DNA of 64,000 bases from Actinomadura luzonensis (lineage in GTDB: Bacteria > Actinomycetota > Actinomycetes > Streptosporangiales > Streptosporangiaceae), in the NCBI RefSeq assembly GCF_022664455.2, contig NZ_JAKRKC020000002.1:682001-746000 (forward strand), in the 5' to 3' direction. Numbering within the stretch: the stretch's first letter is position 1; each line of letters begins with the position of its first letter. The translations under genes and the position numbers were made by a program. Shown here in pieces: positions 9,507 to 17,366 of this stretch. The notes beneath the pieces are model-generated. The model had not been told where the DNA came from and made no database searches. It saw nothing but the letters and a program-made list of their open reading frames with translations.

Positions 9507-9520
9507 TGTTAGCGCTCACA
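9507..9520. promoter_or_regulatory. LacI-type operator upstream of the sugar-transport operon
   Basis: TGTTAGCGCTCACA, the exact reverse complement of the site at 4482-4495, lies between the regulator gene and the binding-protein start. Its CG centre and position next to the ribosome site fit a LacI-family repressor site. Confidence 0.65.
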
Positions 9521-9548
9521 TCGAGCGCCCTCGAACGGTCAGGGCGGT

Positions 9549-9571
9549 CTCCCCCGCGCTCAGCGGGGGAG
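9549..9571 (-). terminator. GC-rich hairpin at the end of the LacI gene
   Basis: CTCCCCCGC pairs with GCGGGGGAG across a 5-nt loop that contains the regulator's stop codon. There is no U-tract, as is common for actinomycete terminators. It separates the regulator transcript from the transport operon. Confidence 0.5.
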
Positions 9572-10582
9572 CGGGGGTGCGGTGCTCCCGAGCGAGACCA
9601 GCTCGGGAGACAGGAAACGCACGACGAACGGCTCCGCGCGCGCCGCCTCGGACTCCACGCGGCGGACGAGCTGGCGCACCGCCATGGCGCCCAGGCGGTC
9701 GGGCGCGCTCTCGATGTGCGAGTAGGGCAGGGAGAAGGTCGCGGCGAACTCGGCGGAGTAACGCCCGATGACCGACAGGTCCTCGGGCACCCGCAGCCCC
9801 CGCGCGTAGGTGACGGAGGGCAGCGCCGCCGCGGCGGCCTCGTTGTTGACCAGCAGGCCGGTCGCCGCCGGGTAGGCGTCGAGCAGGCCGTTGAGCAGGC
9901 GTCCCACGGCGGGTTGCCGGGACTCGCCGTACACGGCGTGCAGGGTCACGCCGCGCTGGCGGGCGCGTTCGAGCGCGGCGTCACGCAGCCGCCACACGTA
10001 CGCGCCGCCGCGCTCCACCACGTGCTCCGGCTGGGAGACGAGGATGAGCTCGCGGTGGCCGAGCCGGTGCAGGTGGTCCACCATCACCCGGCCCGCCTCC
10101 TCGAAGTCGAGGTCGAACACGTCGAGCCCGGAGCAGTCGCCCGGCAGCCCGACCAGCGCGCCGGGCTGCGGCGCGGCGCGCAGGATGGGCAGGCGGGCGT
10201 CGTCCTGGGCGATGTTCAGGAGCACGACGCCGTCCACCATGCGGGAGTCGGTGACCCGGCGCAGCGCCCGCACCCCGTCGGCCTCGGTGACCAGCAGCGT
10301 GTCGTAGCCGAGGTCGCGGGCGGTGTTGGTGACGCCCAGGATGTACTGCATCATCGCGGGGGCGAACTCGTCCTCGTGGAACTGGGCGAGCAGGCCGAGC
10401 ACCTTGGTCTGGGCGGTGGCGAGCGCGCGGGCCCCCGCGTTCGGGGTGTACGCCAGCGCCTCGGCCGCCGCGAGCACGCGCCGGCGGACCTCGTCGGAGA
10501 TGGGACGCTTGCCGGACAGCGCGTACGACGCCGTGCTCCGGCTCACCCCGGCCTCCCGGGCCACGTCCCCGATGGTCGCCAC
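9560..10582 (-). CDS. LacI-family transcriptional regulator
   Basis: A 340-residue repressor. The N-terminal helix-turn-helix and hinge are complete (TIGDVAREAGVSRSTASYAL, then PNAGARALA), followed by a periplasmic-binding-protein-like effector domain. It starts at GTG 10582 with GAGGAG upstream. It sits directly upstream of the transport operon on the same strand and is the obvious candidate controller of TGTTAGCGCTCACA. However, its own upstream region carries a different palindrome, and the recognition helix has Tyr where classical LacI proteins have Arg (TASYAL rather than TVSRVL). Which of the two motifs it binds is therefore open. Confidence 0.93.
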   Translation of the reverse strand: MATIGDVAREAGVSRSTASYALSGKRPISDEVRRRVLAAAEALAYTPNAGARALATAQTKVLGLLAQFHEDEFAPAMMQYILGVTNTARDLGYDTLLVTEADGVRALRRVTDSRMVDGVVLLNIAQDDARLPILRAAPQPGALVGLPGDCSGLDVFDLDFEEAGRVMVDHLHRLGHRELILVSQPEHVVERGGAYVWRLRDAALERARQRGVTLHAVYGESRQPAVGRLLNGLLDAYPAATGLLVNNEAAAAALPSVTYARGLRVPEDLSVIGRYSAEFAATFSLPYSHIESAPDRLGAMAVRQLVRRVESEAARAEPFVVRFLSPELVSLGSTAPPLPR

Positions 10583-10600
10583 GCGCGCTCCTCGATCTTG

Positions 10601-10698
10601 TCGAACCGGTTCGATGAACCGGTGGAGAAACCCCTCACCGAAGGCCGGTTCACCCGACGGAGAGGAGCGAGATCGTCCTCGTCCCGGCGAACCGGTTC
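10601..10698. promoter_or_regulatory. GAACCGGTTC palindrome cluster upstream of the LacI gene
   Basis: A perfect 14-bp palindrome TCGAACCGGTTCGA (10601-10614) begins 19 bp before the regulator start. GAACCGGT follows at 10616-10623 and GAACCGGTTC at 10689-10698. The spacing and symmetry fit an autoregulatory LacI operator. The rest of 10583-10857 holds no gene that I can see. Confidence 0.5.
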
Positions 10699-10857
10699 AA
10701 CGATGCCCCCGACGATCGCCCCTGAGAGGGCCGACCGTCAAGGCCGCGCGTCCTCGGCGATACCGAATCGTGACCTGCCGGAAACCCGCCACGCCCGATC
10801 CGGCAATCCGCCCGAAACCCGCGCGGCTCCGGAGCGTCGCGACCGTGGTACGCGGTC

Positions 10858-12750
10858 TCAGGCGCCGGTCATGCGCCAGACCTGCACGTCGCCGAGTGCG
10901 GTGACCGTGGCGAAGGACCGGCCGGTCGGGCTGAAGGACAGACTTCCCGGGTACTCGGCGACTTTGCGGCGAGCCGTAACGTCGATGACCCGGGTGGTGT
11001 CGGGCTCGCCGCAACTGGACAGGAACCGGCCGTCGGCGCTGAAGTCCAGGCCGTAGACCCGCGTGTGGTCGTCGCGGAAGGTGGCCTTCAGCTCCAGTGT
11101 CCGGGCGTCCCACAGGGCGATCCTCTTGTCCGCCGCGACGGCCGCCAGCCTCGTGCCGGACGGGTTGAACGCCAGGCCCCATACTCCTTCAGGGGTTGCG
11201 GTCAGAGCGCGGATGTAGGTGTGGTTCCTCAGGTTCCACAGGTGGACGTGGCCGTCGGCGCTGCCGGCGGCCAGCAGTTTGCCGTCAGGGCTGATGCCGA
11301 GCGACCAGATGCGGCCGTTTCCGTCGCGCCGCAGGGCGGTGATCCGGCGCTGCCTGGCGAGGTCCCACAGGATGACGTCGCCGTCGTCGCCGCCGGTCGC
11401 CATCGTCCTGCTGTCCGGGCTGAAGGCCGCCGCCCATACAGGCGCCGGATGAGCCGGGTTGAAGGTGAGCCATCGCCCTGTCGGCCGGTCCCAGAGGCGG
11501 ATCGCCCGGTCCCCCTGCGCCCAGGCGGCCACCAACCTCCCGTCCGGGCTGAACACGGCTGGACGGAGCGTGGCGGACGCGCTGCCGAGCCTGAGCACCT
11601 TGCCGGCGCCGGTGGACATGTCGCGCAAGGTCAACGTCCGGTCCGTGCCGCTCATGGCGAGGATCGTGCCGTCCGGACTGAACCGCGCGGCATCGAAAGG
11701 GCCTGGGATCGTGAGGAGACGCCGGCTCCGCCAGGCGGTCGTGGCGGTCGTGGTCACGGTCCTGGCCGTGGCCGGGCTAGCTGACGCAGGCGCGGACGGT
11801 GGCGGCGAGGTGACGTGCGCGGACGGGCGGGCCTTCGGAGAGGCGTCCGGGACGAGGCTCCAGGCGGTGACGGCTATGACGAGTGCCCCAAGTGCGGTGA
11901 GCGGGACGGGCCGTCGCCACCCTCCCAGGCCGGAAGTCCTGCCGGTGCCCGATCGCCGCATACGCCGGCGAGGCGGATCGGCATGCCGCCGCGGTCGCTC
12001 CAGGACGCCCGCCCGGTTGGCCGTCAACGGCATTCGTTCCGCGTCGCCCGTCAGCCGCCGCTCCGGGGTGGAAAGGTGGGCGATGCGCATCCGATGCCGT
12101 AACGCCTGATAGAGATCCTCGATGGTGAGAAGGGCCGGGCCGTTGTCGATGCCTTCCCAGAGCAGCCGCAGGAGCCGCCCGCTGAACGCGGTGTGTTCCT
12201 CACCGGGAAGAATTTGCGAGACCTGGCTCTGCCCGGCGGAGGTCAGCACATAGGCGCCCTCCACCTCCAACTCCGCCAGCGAAGCACCCGAGGGCCCGCC
12301 GTACATGCTGCGTGAGAATGCTCGCCCGGAGAAGCAGCAGTCGAGAATGATGATTTTCACGCGAGCGGGGCTGCGCAGGACGGCGTCGCGCAGTTTTCCG
12401 TATTCGAGGGCCGAGAAATCCGGCGAATCCCAGACTGTTCCTGGCAGTGCCAGATAAAGGTCCTGTTTACGTCCACTGACCAGGCCGTGCCCGATGTAGT
12501 GAACGAGAAGGAGATCTTCAGCGGCCCGTGCGGAGACGGCGAGGCCGTTACCCACGCTCTCCAGGCCAGGTGCGTCGAGAAGCACGGCGCAATGGCGGCG
12601 GGGCACCACGCCCGCGTGGGGATCGGTGTAGAACGCGCTCAGGTCGCGCACGGTCGTGGCGACGGCGGGCAGGTCCGCCAGCTCCGGGTCGGCGTACCTG
12701 CTGCTGCCGATCAGCACGATCCGCGATCGCTTCGGGTCGGCCGGGCGCAC
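10858..12750 (-). CDS. Caspase-like protease with transmembrane helix and WD40 propeller (EACC1-linked)
   Basis: A 630-residue protein with three parts. Residues 1-245 are a caspase/C14 fold with His88 in HYIGHGL and Cys139 in ILDCCFSG, the metacaspase-type dyad. Residues 255-280 are strongly basic, then one hydrophobic helix (about 281-300) and a Pro/Ser/Thr/Ala linker. Residues about 335-630 carry seven WD40 blades (FSPDGTILA, FSPDGRLVA, FSPDSRTMA and so on, with LWD/LWN ends). By the positive-inside rule the protease would be cytoplasmic and the propeller outside. GTG 12750 is chosen because GAGGAG lies 4-5 bp upstream, inside the end of the EACC1 gene. The pairing with EACC1 marks a predicted conflict/immunity effector; the trigger and substrate are unknown. 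Confidence 0.88.
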   Translation of the reverse strand: MRPADPKRSRIVLIGSSRYADPELADLPAVATTVRDLSAFYTDPHAGVVPRRHCAVLLDAPGLESVGNGLAVSARAAEDLLLVHYIGHGLVSGRKQDLYLALPGTVWDSPDFSALEYGKLRDAVLRSPARVKIIILDCCFSGRAFSRSMYGGPSGASLAELEVEGAYVLTSAGQSQVSQILPGEEHTAFSGRLLRLLWEGIDNGPALLTIEDLYQALRHRMRIAHLSTPERRLTGDAERMPLTANRAGVLERPRRHADPPRRRMRRSGTGRTSGLGGWRRPVPLTALGALVIAVTAWSLVPDASPKARPSAHVTSPPPSAPASASPATARTVTTTATTAWRSRRLLTIPGPFDAARFSPDGTILAMSGTDRTLTLRDMSTGAGKVLRLGSASATLRPAVFSPDGRLVAAWAQGDRAIRLWDRPTGRWLTFNPAHPAPVWAAAFSPDSRTMATGGDDGDVILWDLARQRRITALRRDGNGRIWSLGISPDGKLLAAGSADGHVHLWNLRNHTYIRALTATPEGVWGLAFNPSGTRLAAVAADKRIALWDARTLELKATFRDDHTRVYGLDFSADGRFLSSCGEPDTTRVIDVTARRKVAEYPGSLSFSPTGRSFATVTALGDVQVWRMTGA

Positions 12751-12752
12751 GT

Positions 12753-13112
12753 CTACTCCTCGTGCCGAGCGAGCAGCGTGCTGCGTAACGCCTTCTCCAC
12801 GCGCCTGCCGTCGACGTTCTTGGCGTCGACCTCGATCAGCGTGCCATCCGGCTTGCGTATCTTGACGCGGACGTCCGACCTGTGCGGCTGGGCCAGCCAG
12901 GCCCTGAGCGAGGTCATGAGAGCGGTGAGCGCGCCGCCGGAGGAGACGGCCACCAGGGCCGTCTCGCTCATCGCGCCCATCTCGCCGGGAGCGGGCACAG
13001 CGCGCCTCAACCGCACTCGGCCGCGCAGTGATTTCTCCTCCGACAGCCAATCAACCAATGATTCGAGTTCCTCGATCCCATTGGCACTGTCGATGGTCAG
13101 GGATATGTCCAC
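12753..13112 (-). CDS. EACC1 (effector-associated constant component 1) protein
   Basis: A 119-residue protein whose start (DISLTIDSANGIEELESL), central SGGALTALMTSLRAWL and final VKIRKPDGTLIEVDAKN match the EACC1 adaptor family. This family is described as the constant partner of variable effectors, often caspases, in multicellular bacteria. Its stop lies 2 bp before the caspase GTG and its last codons hold that gene's ribosome site, so the two are made together. The start is GTG 13112 with GGAAGGA at the right spacing, and the start codon sits inside one arm of a 12-bp inverted repeat. It probably couples effector to sensor, but no biochemical role can be read from the sequence. Confidence 0.82.
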   Translation of the reverse strand: MDISLTIDSANGIEELESLVDWLSEEKSLRGRVRLRRAVPAPGEMGAMSETALVAVSSGGALTALMTSLRAWLAQPHRSDVRVKIRKPDGTLIEVDAKNVDGRRVEKALRSTLLARHEE

Positions 13113-13158
13113 CGTGGTCCTTCCGAACTGCGAGAGGGGAAATTATCACGGTGGACAT
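13105..13158 (-). promoter_or_regulatory. 12-bp inverted repeat spanning promoter and start of EACC1
   Basis: ATGTCCACCGTG (13105-13116) and its exact complement CACGGTGGACAT (13147-13158) flank 30 bp that hold a GATAAT hexamer and the EACC1 ribosome site. The EACC1 start codon is inside the proximal arm. It could act as a two-half-site operator, or, if transcription starts upstream, as an mRNA stem that hides the start codon. Confidence 0.5.
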
Positions 13159-13258
13159 CGGGCGGGCGGCTTTACCGCGGAGATGGCTGCATATCGTACG
13201 CGTCCGCTGCGGCGTGGCCGCTCGGCGGGACGCTCGGGCGGCCTGCCGCGACGTCGCG

Positions 13259-13648
13259 TCAGACGGAGCGGGCGGTGCGCGGGCCGCTGAGCCCCCAGGT
13301 GACGATCTTGGTGGGGGTGATCCTGATGATCTCGCGGGACAGGCCAGGCAGCGGCGGCTCCTGGTCGGCGAGGGCCACCGCGGTGCCCCGGATCTCGATG
13401 CCGCGGGGCGTCCACGGGTCGGCCGAGGCCAGGTCGTCCACGACGAACGCGACCGTGCTGCCCTGCTGGACGTTGCGGAACTTCTTCGTCCCGCCGAGCG
13501 CGCCGCCGCCGATGACGATCGTGCCGGTGCCGGCGTCGAGGAAGAAGTTGGTCGGGTTGACCTGCACCTGTCCGGCGGGCGAGACGGTGGCCAGCCGGCC
13601 GAGGCGCTGGGTGGCCAGGTAGTCGAGTTCGGCCTGGGTGAAGGTCAT
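13259..13648 (-). CDS. PPOX-class F420-dependent oxidoreductase-like protein
   Basis: A 129-residue split-barrel flavin/F420-binding protein. RLGRLATVSPAGQVQVNPTNF at the N-terminus and KKFRNVQQGSTVAFVVDDL are typical of the small actinobacterial PPOX proteins that use F420. The C-terminal half has RGIEIRGTAVAL and a closing ITPTKIVTWGL. It probably reduces a small molecule with F420H2, but no substrate can be named. AAGGA precedes the ATG. It is on the same strand as EACC1, 146 bp upstream, and is probably a separate unit. Confidence 0.85.
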   Translation of the reverse strand: MTFTQAELDYLATQRLGRLATVSPAGQVQVNPTNFFLDAGTGTIVIGGGALGGTKKFRNVQQGSTVAFVVDDLASADPWTPRGIEIRGTAVALADQEPPLPGLSREIIRITPTKIVTWGLSGPRTARSV

Positions 13649-13874
13649 GCGGGCGGGTCCTTCCGTCGCTCCTGCCGCGGCGGTCGCCGCGGGCGTGCCT
13701 TTCTATCGCATCCGCTCAGCAGGCCGCGCATGAGGGTCGGCTGCCCGCAAGTACGCAGAAGTCGCGGCAAGCGTGCACTTGTACGCGGTGCCGCCCCACC
13801 AGGCTCACCTACCTTCGGTCGCGTTGTCCCGACGCGCCCGGCGCCGCCGCCTCCGCCGTCGCGTCACGTTCCAG

Positions 13875-13899
13875 CGCTCACGCGAAAGGCGCGTGAGCG
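13875..13899 (+). promoter_or_regulatory. Perfect 10-bp hairpin in the leader of the lectin-like gene
   Basis: CGCTCACGCG, loop AAAGG, CGCGTGAGCG, ending 26 bp before the start codon at 13926. It may stabilise the transcript, terminate an earlier one or bind a regulator. The rest of 13649-13925 contains no gene that I can see. Confidence 0.4.
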
Positions 13900-13925
13900 T
13901 ACCCGACCCGACTCACGGGGGACCA

Positions 13926-14534
13926 ATGTCCACAATCAGTACGAACCGCCGGATCACCTCCGCGGCGTCCCGGCCGTGGCGGCGCGCGGCCCGCCTGTCG
14001 GCGCCGGTCCTGGCGCTGGCGGCCGCCCTGCTGGCGGGGGCCGGCGCGCCCGCGAGCGCGGCCGCCCCTGGCGACGACGCCGATCCGGCGCGGACCGCGG
14101 CCACGGCCACCGACCCGGGCCTGTGGTGGATCCAGATGAACGGGTTGTCCCTCCAGGACAACGCGGTCGCCGGGGTGCGCCTGACGCAGGTGCCCTCCAC
14201 CGCCAACCCGGTGTTCTTCGGCGTGTTGTGGCACTTCACGCCCACGCCCGCGGGGAACGCCTACGTCGTGGAGAGCAACAACGGCGGCTGCCTGGACATC
14301 GCGGACGGCATCTCGAAGTCCCCCGGCGCGGGGATCGAGGTCCGGCAGTGCGACGGCACGATCAGCCAGCAGTGGGTGACCCCGTCCCACGGCGGGGCCA
14401 AGTACGGCATGACCAACGTCTGGAGCGGCCTGGCCGCCACCGTCAAGGGGCCGGTCGTCGCCGGCGCCAAGCTGCACCAGCGGCCGGTCGGCGAGGCGAA
14501 CCAGGTGTTCGACATGCCGTTCTTCGGTTTCTGA
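13926..14534 (+). CDS. Secreted ricin-type lectin-like protein
   Basis: A 202-residue secreted protein: signal peptide to about residue 45 (ending PASAAA), then one beta-trefoil-like region with NNGGCLDIADG and ISQQWVTP, the CLD and QxW marks of ricin-B lectins. It has no catalytic domain. It is convergent with a second secreted ricin-type lectin, from which a strong terminator separates it. ATG 13926 has GGGGGA a few bases upstream; an in-frame upstream start at 13773 would place a basic, low-quality extension before the signal peptide. Ligand unknown. Confidence 0.72.
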   Translation: MSTISTNRRITSAASRPWRRAARLSAPVLALAAALLAGAGAPASAAAPGDDADPARTAATATDPGLWWIQMNGLSLQDNAVAGVRLTQVPSTANPVFFGVLWHFTPTPAGNAYVVESNNGGCLDIADGISKSPGAGIEVRQCDGTISQQWVTPSHGGAKYGMTNVWSGLAATVKGPVVAGAKLHQRPVGEANQVFDMPFFGF

Positions 14535-14553
14535 CCGGGGGACGACGGCAAGG

Positions 14554-14584
14554 AGGGACACGCGCACCCCGTGCGCGTGTCCCT
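14554..14584. terminator. Bidirectional terminator between the two lectin genes
   Basis: AGGGACACGCGCAC pairs perfectly with GTGCGCGTGTCCCT over a CCC loop, a 14-bp stem. It lies between two convergent genes and can serve both. Confidence 0.8.
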
Positions 14585-14602
14585 CGTCGTGCGGGGCGGG
14601 GC

Positions 14603-15175
14603 TCAGCCGCCGTAGTAGTCGCGGATGTCCCAGAAGCGGGAGGGGTGGCCGTCGCAGGTGTACTGCACGGCCTCCAGGTTGTTCGCGGTGCTGACGCCGC
14701 CCGCGATCGTCAGGCACTTGCCCGTCTGCACGTTGCGGAACTCGACGGACTCGCCGAGCCGGTTGCCGAGCGCCCAGTAGCGCGAGGGGTGGGTGTCGCA
14801 GGTGTACTGGAGGGCGACCACGTTGTTCTCGGTGCTGACGCCGCCCGCGATGGTCAGGCACTTGCCCGTCTGGCGGTTCCTGACCTGGAGGTAGGCGCTG
14901 GAGTAGCCCCAGATGTCCCAGCGGCGCGAGGGGTGGTCGTCGCAGGTGTACTGGACGGCGTGGACGTTGTTGTCGGTGCTGACGCCGCCCGCGATCGTCA
15001 GGCACTTGCCCGTCTGGCGGTTGACGAGCTGCACGTTCGACGCGGCCCAGACCGACGCGGACGACGACGTCGCCGCTGCGGACGCGGAGGCGGCGGCGGG
15101 AAGGGCAGCGGCGGTCGCGGCGAGGGCGAGCAGGGCCGTCGTGGCGGCGGCCGCGCGGAGGATGTGTCCGTTCAT
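14603..15175 (-). CDS. Secreted three-repeat ricin B lectin
   Basis: A 190-residue secreted lectin. After an Ala-rich signal peptide there are three close copies of a 40-45-residue unit (RQTGKCLTIAGGVST, then NN, QYTCD, HPSR and a final W), i.e. a complete beta-trefoil with three potential sugar sites. The high identity of the repeats suggests recent internal duplication or concerted evolution. No enzyme domain is attached, so it may bind cell-wall or substrate glycans. ATG 15175 is chosen because it begins the signal peptide; the longer upstream reading adds only an Arg-rich stretch. Confidence 0.85.
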   Translation of the reverse strand: MNGHILRAAAATTALLALAATAAALPAAASASAAATSSSASVWAASNVQLVNRQTGKCLTIAGGVSTDNNVHAVQYTCDDHPSRRWDIWGYSSAYLQVRNRQTGKCLTIAGGVSTENNVVALQYTCDTHPSRYWALGNRLGESVEFRNVQTGKCLTIAGGVSTANNLEAVQYTCDGHPSRFWDIRDYYGG

Positions 15176-15284
15176 GTCACCCAGCGTGCGGGCCCGGCGA
15201 CGGCGGGGCATGAGTAAGGCGTACTCAATGTGGGGTTGCGGCGCCGACCCCGAGCCACCCTTCGCGGTACGGCCGGCAGCCCGC

Positions 15285-16403
15285 TCAGCGCGGGGGCAGG
15301 GCGGTGGCGGTGAAGCGGTGCAGGGCGCGGCGCAGCTCGGCCGAGAACGGCAGCGGCCTGCCGTACCCGTCGGGGGTGCGGCTCGGGTCCTCCTTCAGGA
15401 CGTGGCTCACCCCGCTCAGCCGGACCAGCCGCGTCGCGGCCCGCGCCTCGGCCAGGCCCGCCGTCAGGCGCGTCACGTCGGCGCAGCTCACCTGGATGTC
15501 CGCGTCGCTGCAGCTCACCAGCACGGGGGTGCCCGGCTTGAGCGCGGCGGCCAGCCGCGCGGGGTCGTGGCGGTCGGCCTCGGCCAGGAACCGCGCGGTC
15601 CCCGGGTTGAACACCGCCGCCAGCTCGCGGGGCACCTCCGGCGGCAGCGTCCCCGAGGCGCGCAGCGAGCGGACCGCCTCTGCGTACGCCCGCCGCAGCT
15701 CGGCCGCCTTCCCTTCGCTGACCGTGCCCCCCTTCAGCCCGGCCGCGACCTGGGCGTCGAACTGGCGGCCGATGACGTCCAGGTAGCGGTCGGCGAGCGG
15801 CTCCAGCAGGCCGGCGGCGTGGACGGGCGCCGCCCCCGCGATCCGGCCGGCGGCCAGCAGCAGCGCGAACAGCGCCCCCTCGCTGTGGCCGATCACGCCG
15901 AGCCGGGCGCGGTCCACGCCGGGCCGCGCCGCCAGGTGGCCGAGCGCCGCCGCGGCCTGCTGCTCGAACGGGGCCAGGCCGATCGCCTCGGCCCCGGGCC
16001 CGCCGTACCGCCCGGCGCCGGTCCTGCCGCTGTCCAGCTTGTCGTAGCGGAGGCTGGCCACGCCGTCCTCGGACAACCACCCGGCCACCGCCTTCAGCGA
16101 GTCCAGCCGTCCCTGGACGAGCGGGGTGTTGCCGTCCCGGTCGGTGGGCCCGCTGCCCGCGACGAGCAGGACGGCGGGCAGCCCGCGGCCGGCGGGCGGC
16201 CGGGCCGGGCGCCGGTAGGTCCCGTACACCGTCATGCCCGCCGCCTGGAAGCTCACCTCCTCCTCCACCCACTCGCCGGGGGAGGCGGCGGCGGGCGGGG
16301 GCGCGACGCCGGCTCCGCAGTCGGCGGACAGCGCGCCCAGCAGCGCGACGGCGCCCAGCAGCCGCCAGGCGGGGACGCGTCCACGAGGTGACGAGGCGAA
16401 CAT
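15285..16403 (-). CDS. Secreted or membrane-anchored alpha/beta hydrolase
   Basis: A 372-residue protein with an N-terminal hydrophobic segment (WRLLGAVALLGALSADC), then an alpha/beta-hydrolase fold. The oxyanion segment LLVAGSGPTDRDGN, the nucleophile elbow GHSEGA and a late GVSHVLKED histidine are visible, and the aspartate is probably in SCSDADIQVSC. The family includes serine aminopeptidase-like and acyl esterases. The cysteine near residue 30 could be lipidated, but an aspartate before it makes the lipobox poor. It begins 17 bp after the DUF3887-like gene on the same strand, so the two may be co-transcribed. Substrate unknown. Confidence 0.82.
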   Translation of the reverse strand: MFASSPRGRVPAWRLLGAVALLGALSADCGAGVAPPPAAASPGEWVEEEVSFQAAGMTVYGTYRRPARPPAGRGLPAVLLVAGSGPTDRDGNTPLVQGRLDSLKAVAGWLSEDGVASLRYDKLDSGRTGAGRYGGPGAEAIGLAPFEQQAAAALGHLAARPGVDRARLGVIGHSEGALFALLLAAGRIAGAAPVHAAGLLEPLADRYLDVIGRQFDAQVAAGLKGGTVSEGKAAELRRAYAEAVRSLRASGTLPPEVPRELAAVFNPGTARFLAEADRHDPARLAAALKPGTPVLVSCSDADIQVSCADVTRLTAGLAEARAATRLVRLSGVSHVLKEDPSRTPDGYGRPLPFSAELRRALHRFTATALPPR

Positions 16404-16420
16404 GGTTCCCCCCGGTGAGG

Positions 16421-17272
16421 TCACAGGTCGAGCGGGAGGATGAAGAGGCCCGCGACCCGGCCCGCCTGGTCGTAGCTGACCCGGCCGACGCGCTCGCCCG
16501 CCTCGAACGACAGCGGGACGTCCACCGCCGTGTAGTCGCCGGCCGGACGCGCGACCGGCTCGCCCATGCCCTCGTAGCCGCCGTACAGGCCGGTCACCTG
16601 CGCCCAGACCGTGGCCAGGCCGGTCGCGTCGAGCCGGGCGGCGACGTCCGGGCCGAACTCGCGGCACACCTCGTCCCATCGGCCTTCGACCAGGTCGGCG
16701 AACAGCTCCGCCGCGCGCTCGGCTGCCCCGGGGAGCATGGTCTCGGCCATCGGCCGGCCGGTGCGCGGATCGACGGGACGCCCGAACCGCTGGAAGGCGG
16801 CCTGCCGGGTGGTGCCGAGCACGTCGCCGATCTCCTGCCAGGTGTGCCCCGATCCGCGCGCCCGGTCCACCGTCGCGCGCAGGGCCCGGTCGGCCGCGCG
16901 GGCGAGGTCCCTGGCGGCGGCCACCGCGTCGAGGGGCGGACGGTCTCCCGCGGCCACCTCGGCGGCCAGCCTCCGCACGGCGTCGGCCACAGCGTCGGCC
17001 ACAGCGTCGGCCACAGCGTCGGCCACGGCGTCCGCCACCGCGTTCGCCGCGCCGTCGGTCACCCCGGCCGGCGGGGGCCTCTTCATCACGTTGTCAATAT
17101 GCGCTTGACGGCCCGCCGCCGTCAAGACTTCGTTTACGGCTCTCTCGCGGTCGCGCCGGGCGGCGCTGCGGCAGGTGGCGTCGCAGTACCGTCGTCTGCG
17201 CCCGCGTCCCTGCTGGCCTGGCAGTGGGTTGCCGCAGTGCTCGCAGGACAGGGCTCCGGCGGATCCGGGCAT
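16421..17272 (-). CDS. Zinc-ribbon/HTH protein with C-terminal DUF3887-like domain
   Basis: A 283-residue protein. The N-terminus has four cysteines in CEHCGNPLP and YCDATCRSAARR, a small zinc-binding finger. A repetitive VADA segment (about 77-97) follows, then a helix-turn-helix-like stretch HTWQEIGDVLGTTRQAAFQRFG and a C-terminal domain resembling DUF3887 (FADLVEGRWDEVCREF, then WAQVTGLYGGYEG). This combination is found with secreted hydrolases in actinomycetes, and here the next gene is such a hydrolase. It may sense or bind DNA; no function is established. Confidence 0.72.
   Translation of the reverse strand: MPGSAGALSCEHCGNPLPGQQGRGRRRRYCDATCRSAARRDRERAVNEVLTAAGRQAHIDNVMKRPPPAGVTDGAANAVADAVADAVADAVADAVADAVRRLAAEVAAGDRPPLDAVAAARDLARAADRALRATVDRARGSGHTWQEIGDVLGTTRQAAFQRFGRPVDPRTGRPMAETMLPGAAERAAELFADLVEGRWDEVCREFGPDVAARLDATGLATVWAQVTGLYGGYEGMGEPVARPAGDYTAVDVPLSFEAGERVGRVSYDQAGRVAGLFILPLDL
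16981..17040. repeat. 12-bp tandem repeat inside the DUF3887-like gene
   Basis: Five copies of CGTCGGCCACAG, the last two diverged, encode the AVAD repeat. The unit is in frame, so copy-number change would lengthen or shorten a predicted helical linker without a frameshift. Confidence 0.8.
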
Positions 17273-17366
17273 GGTCGGCCGTCCTTAAATCGTGCTGGCA
17301 CGTTATTCTACTCCGTGACAGCACGGAATTCGACCGCCAGCCGGGCCGGCGCATCGGCTGGACCGC

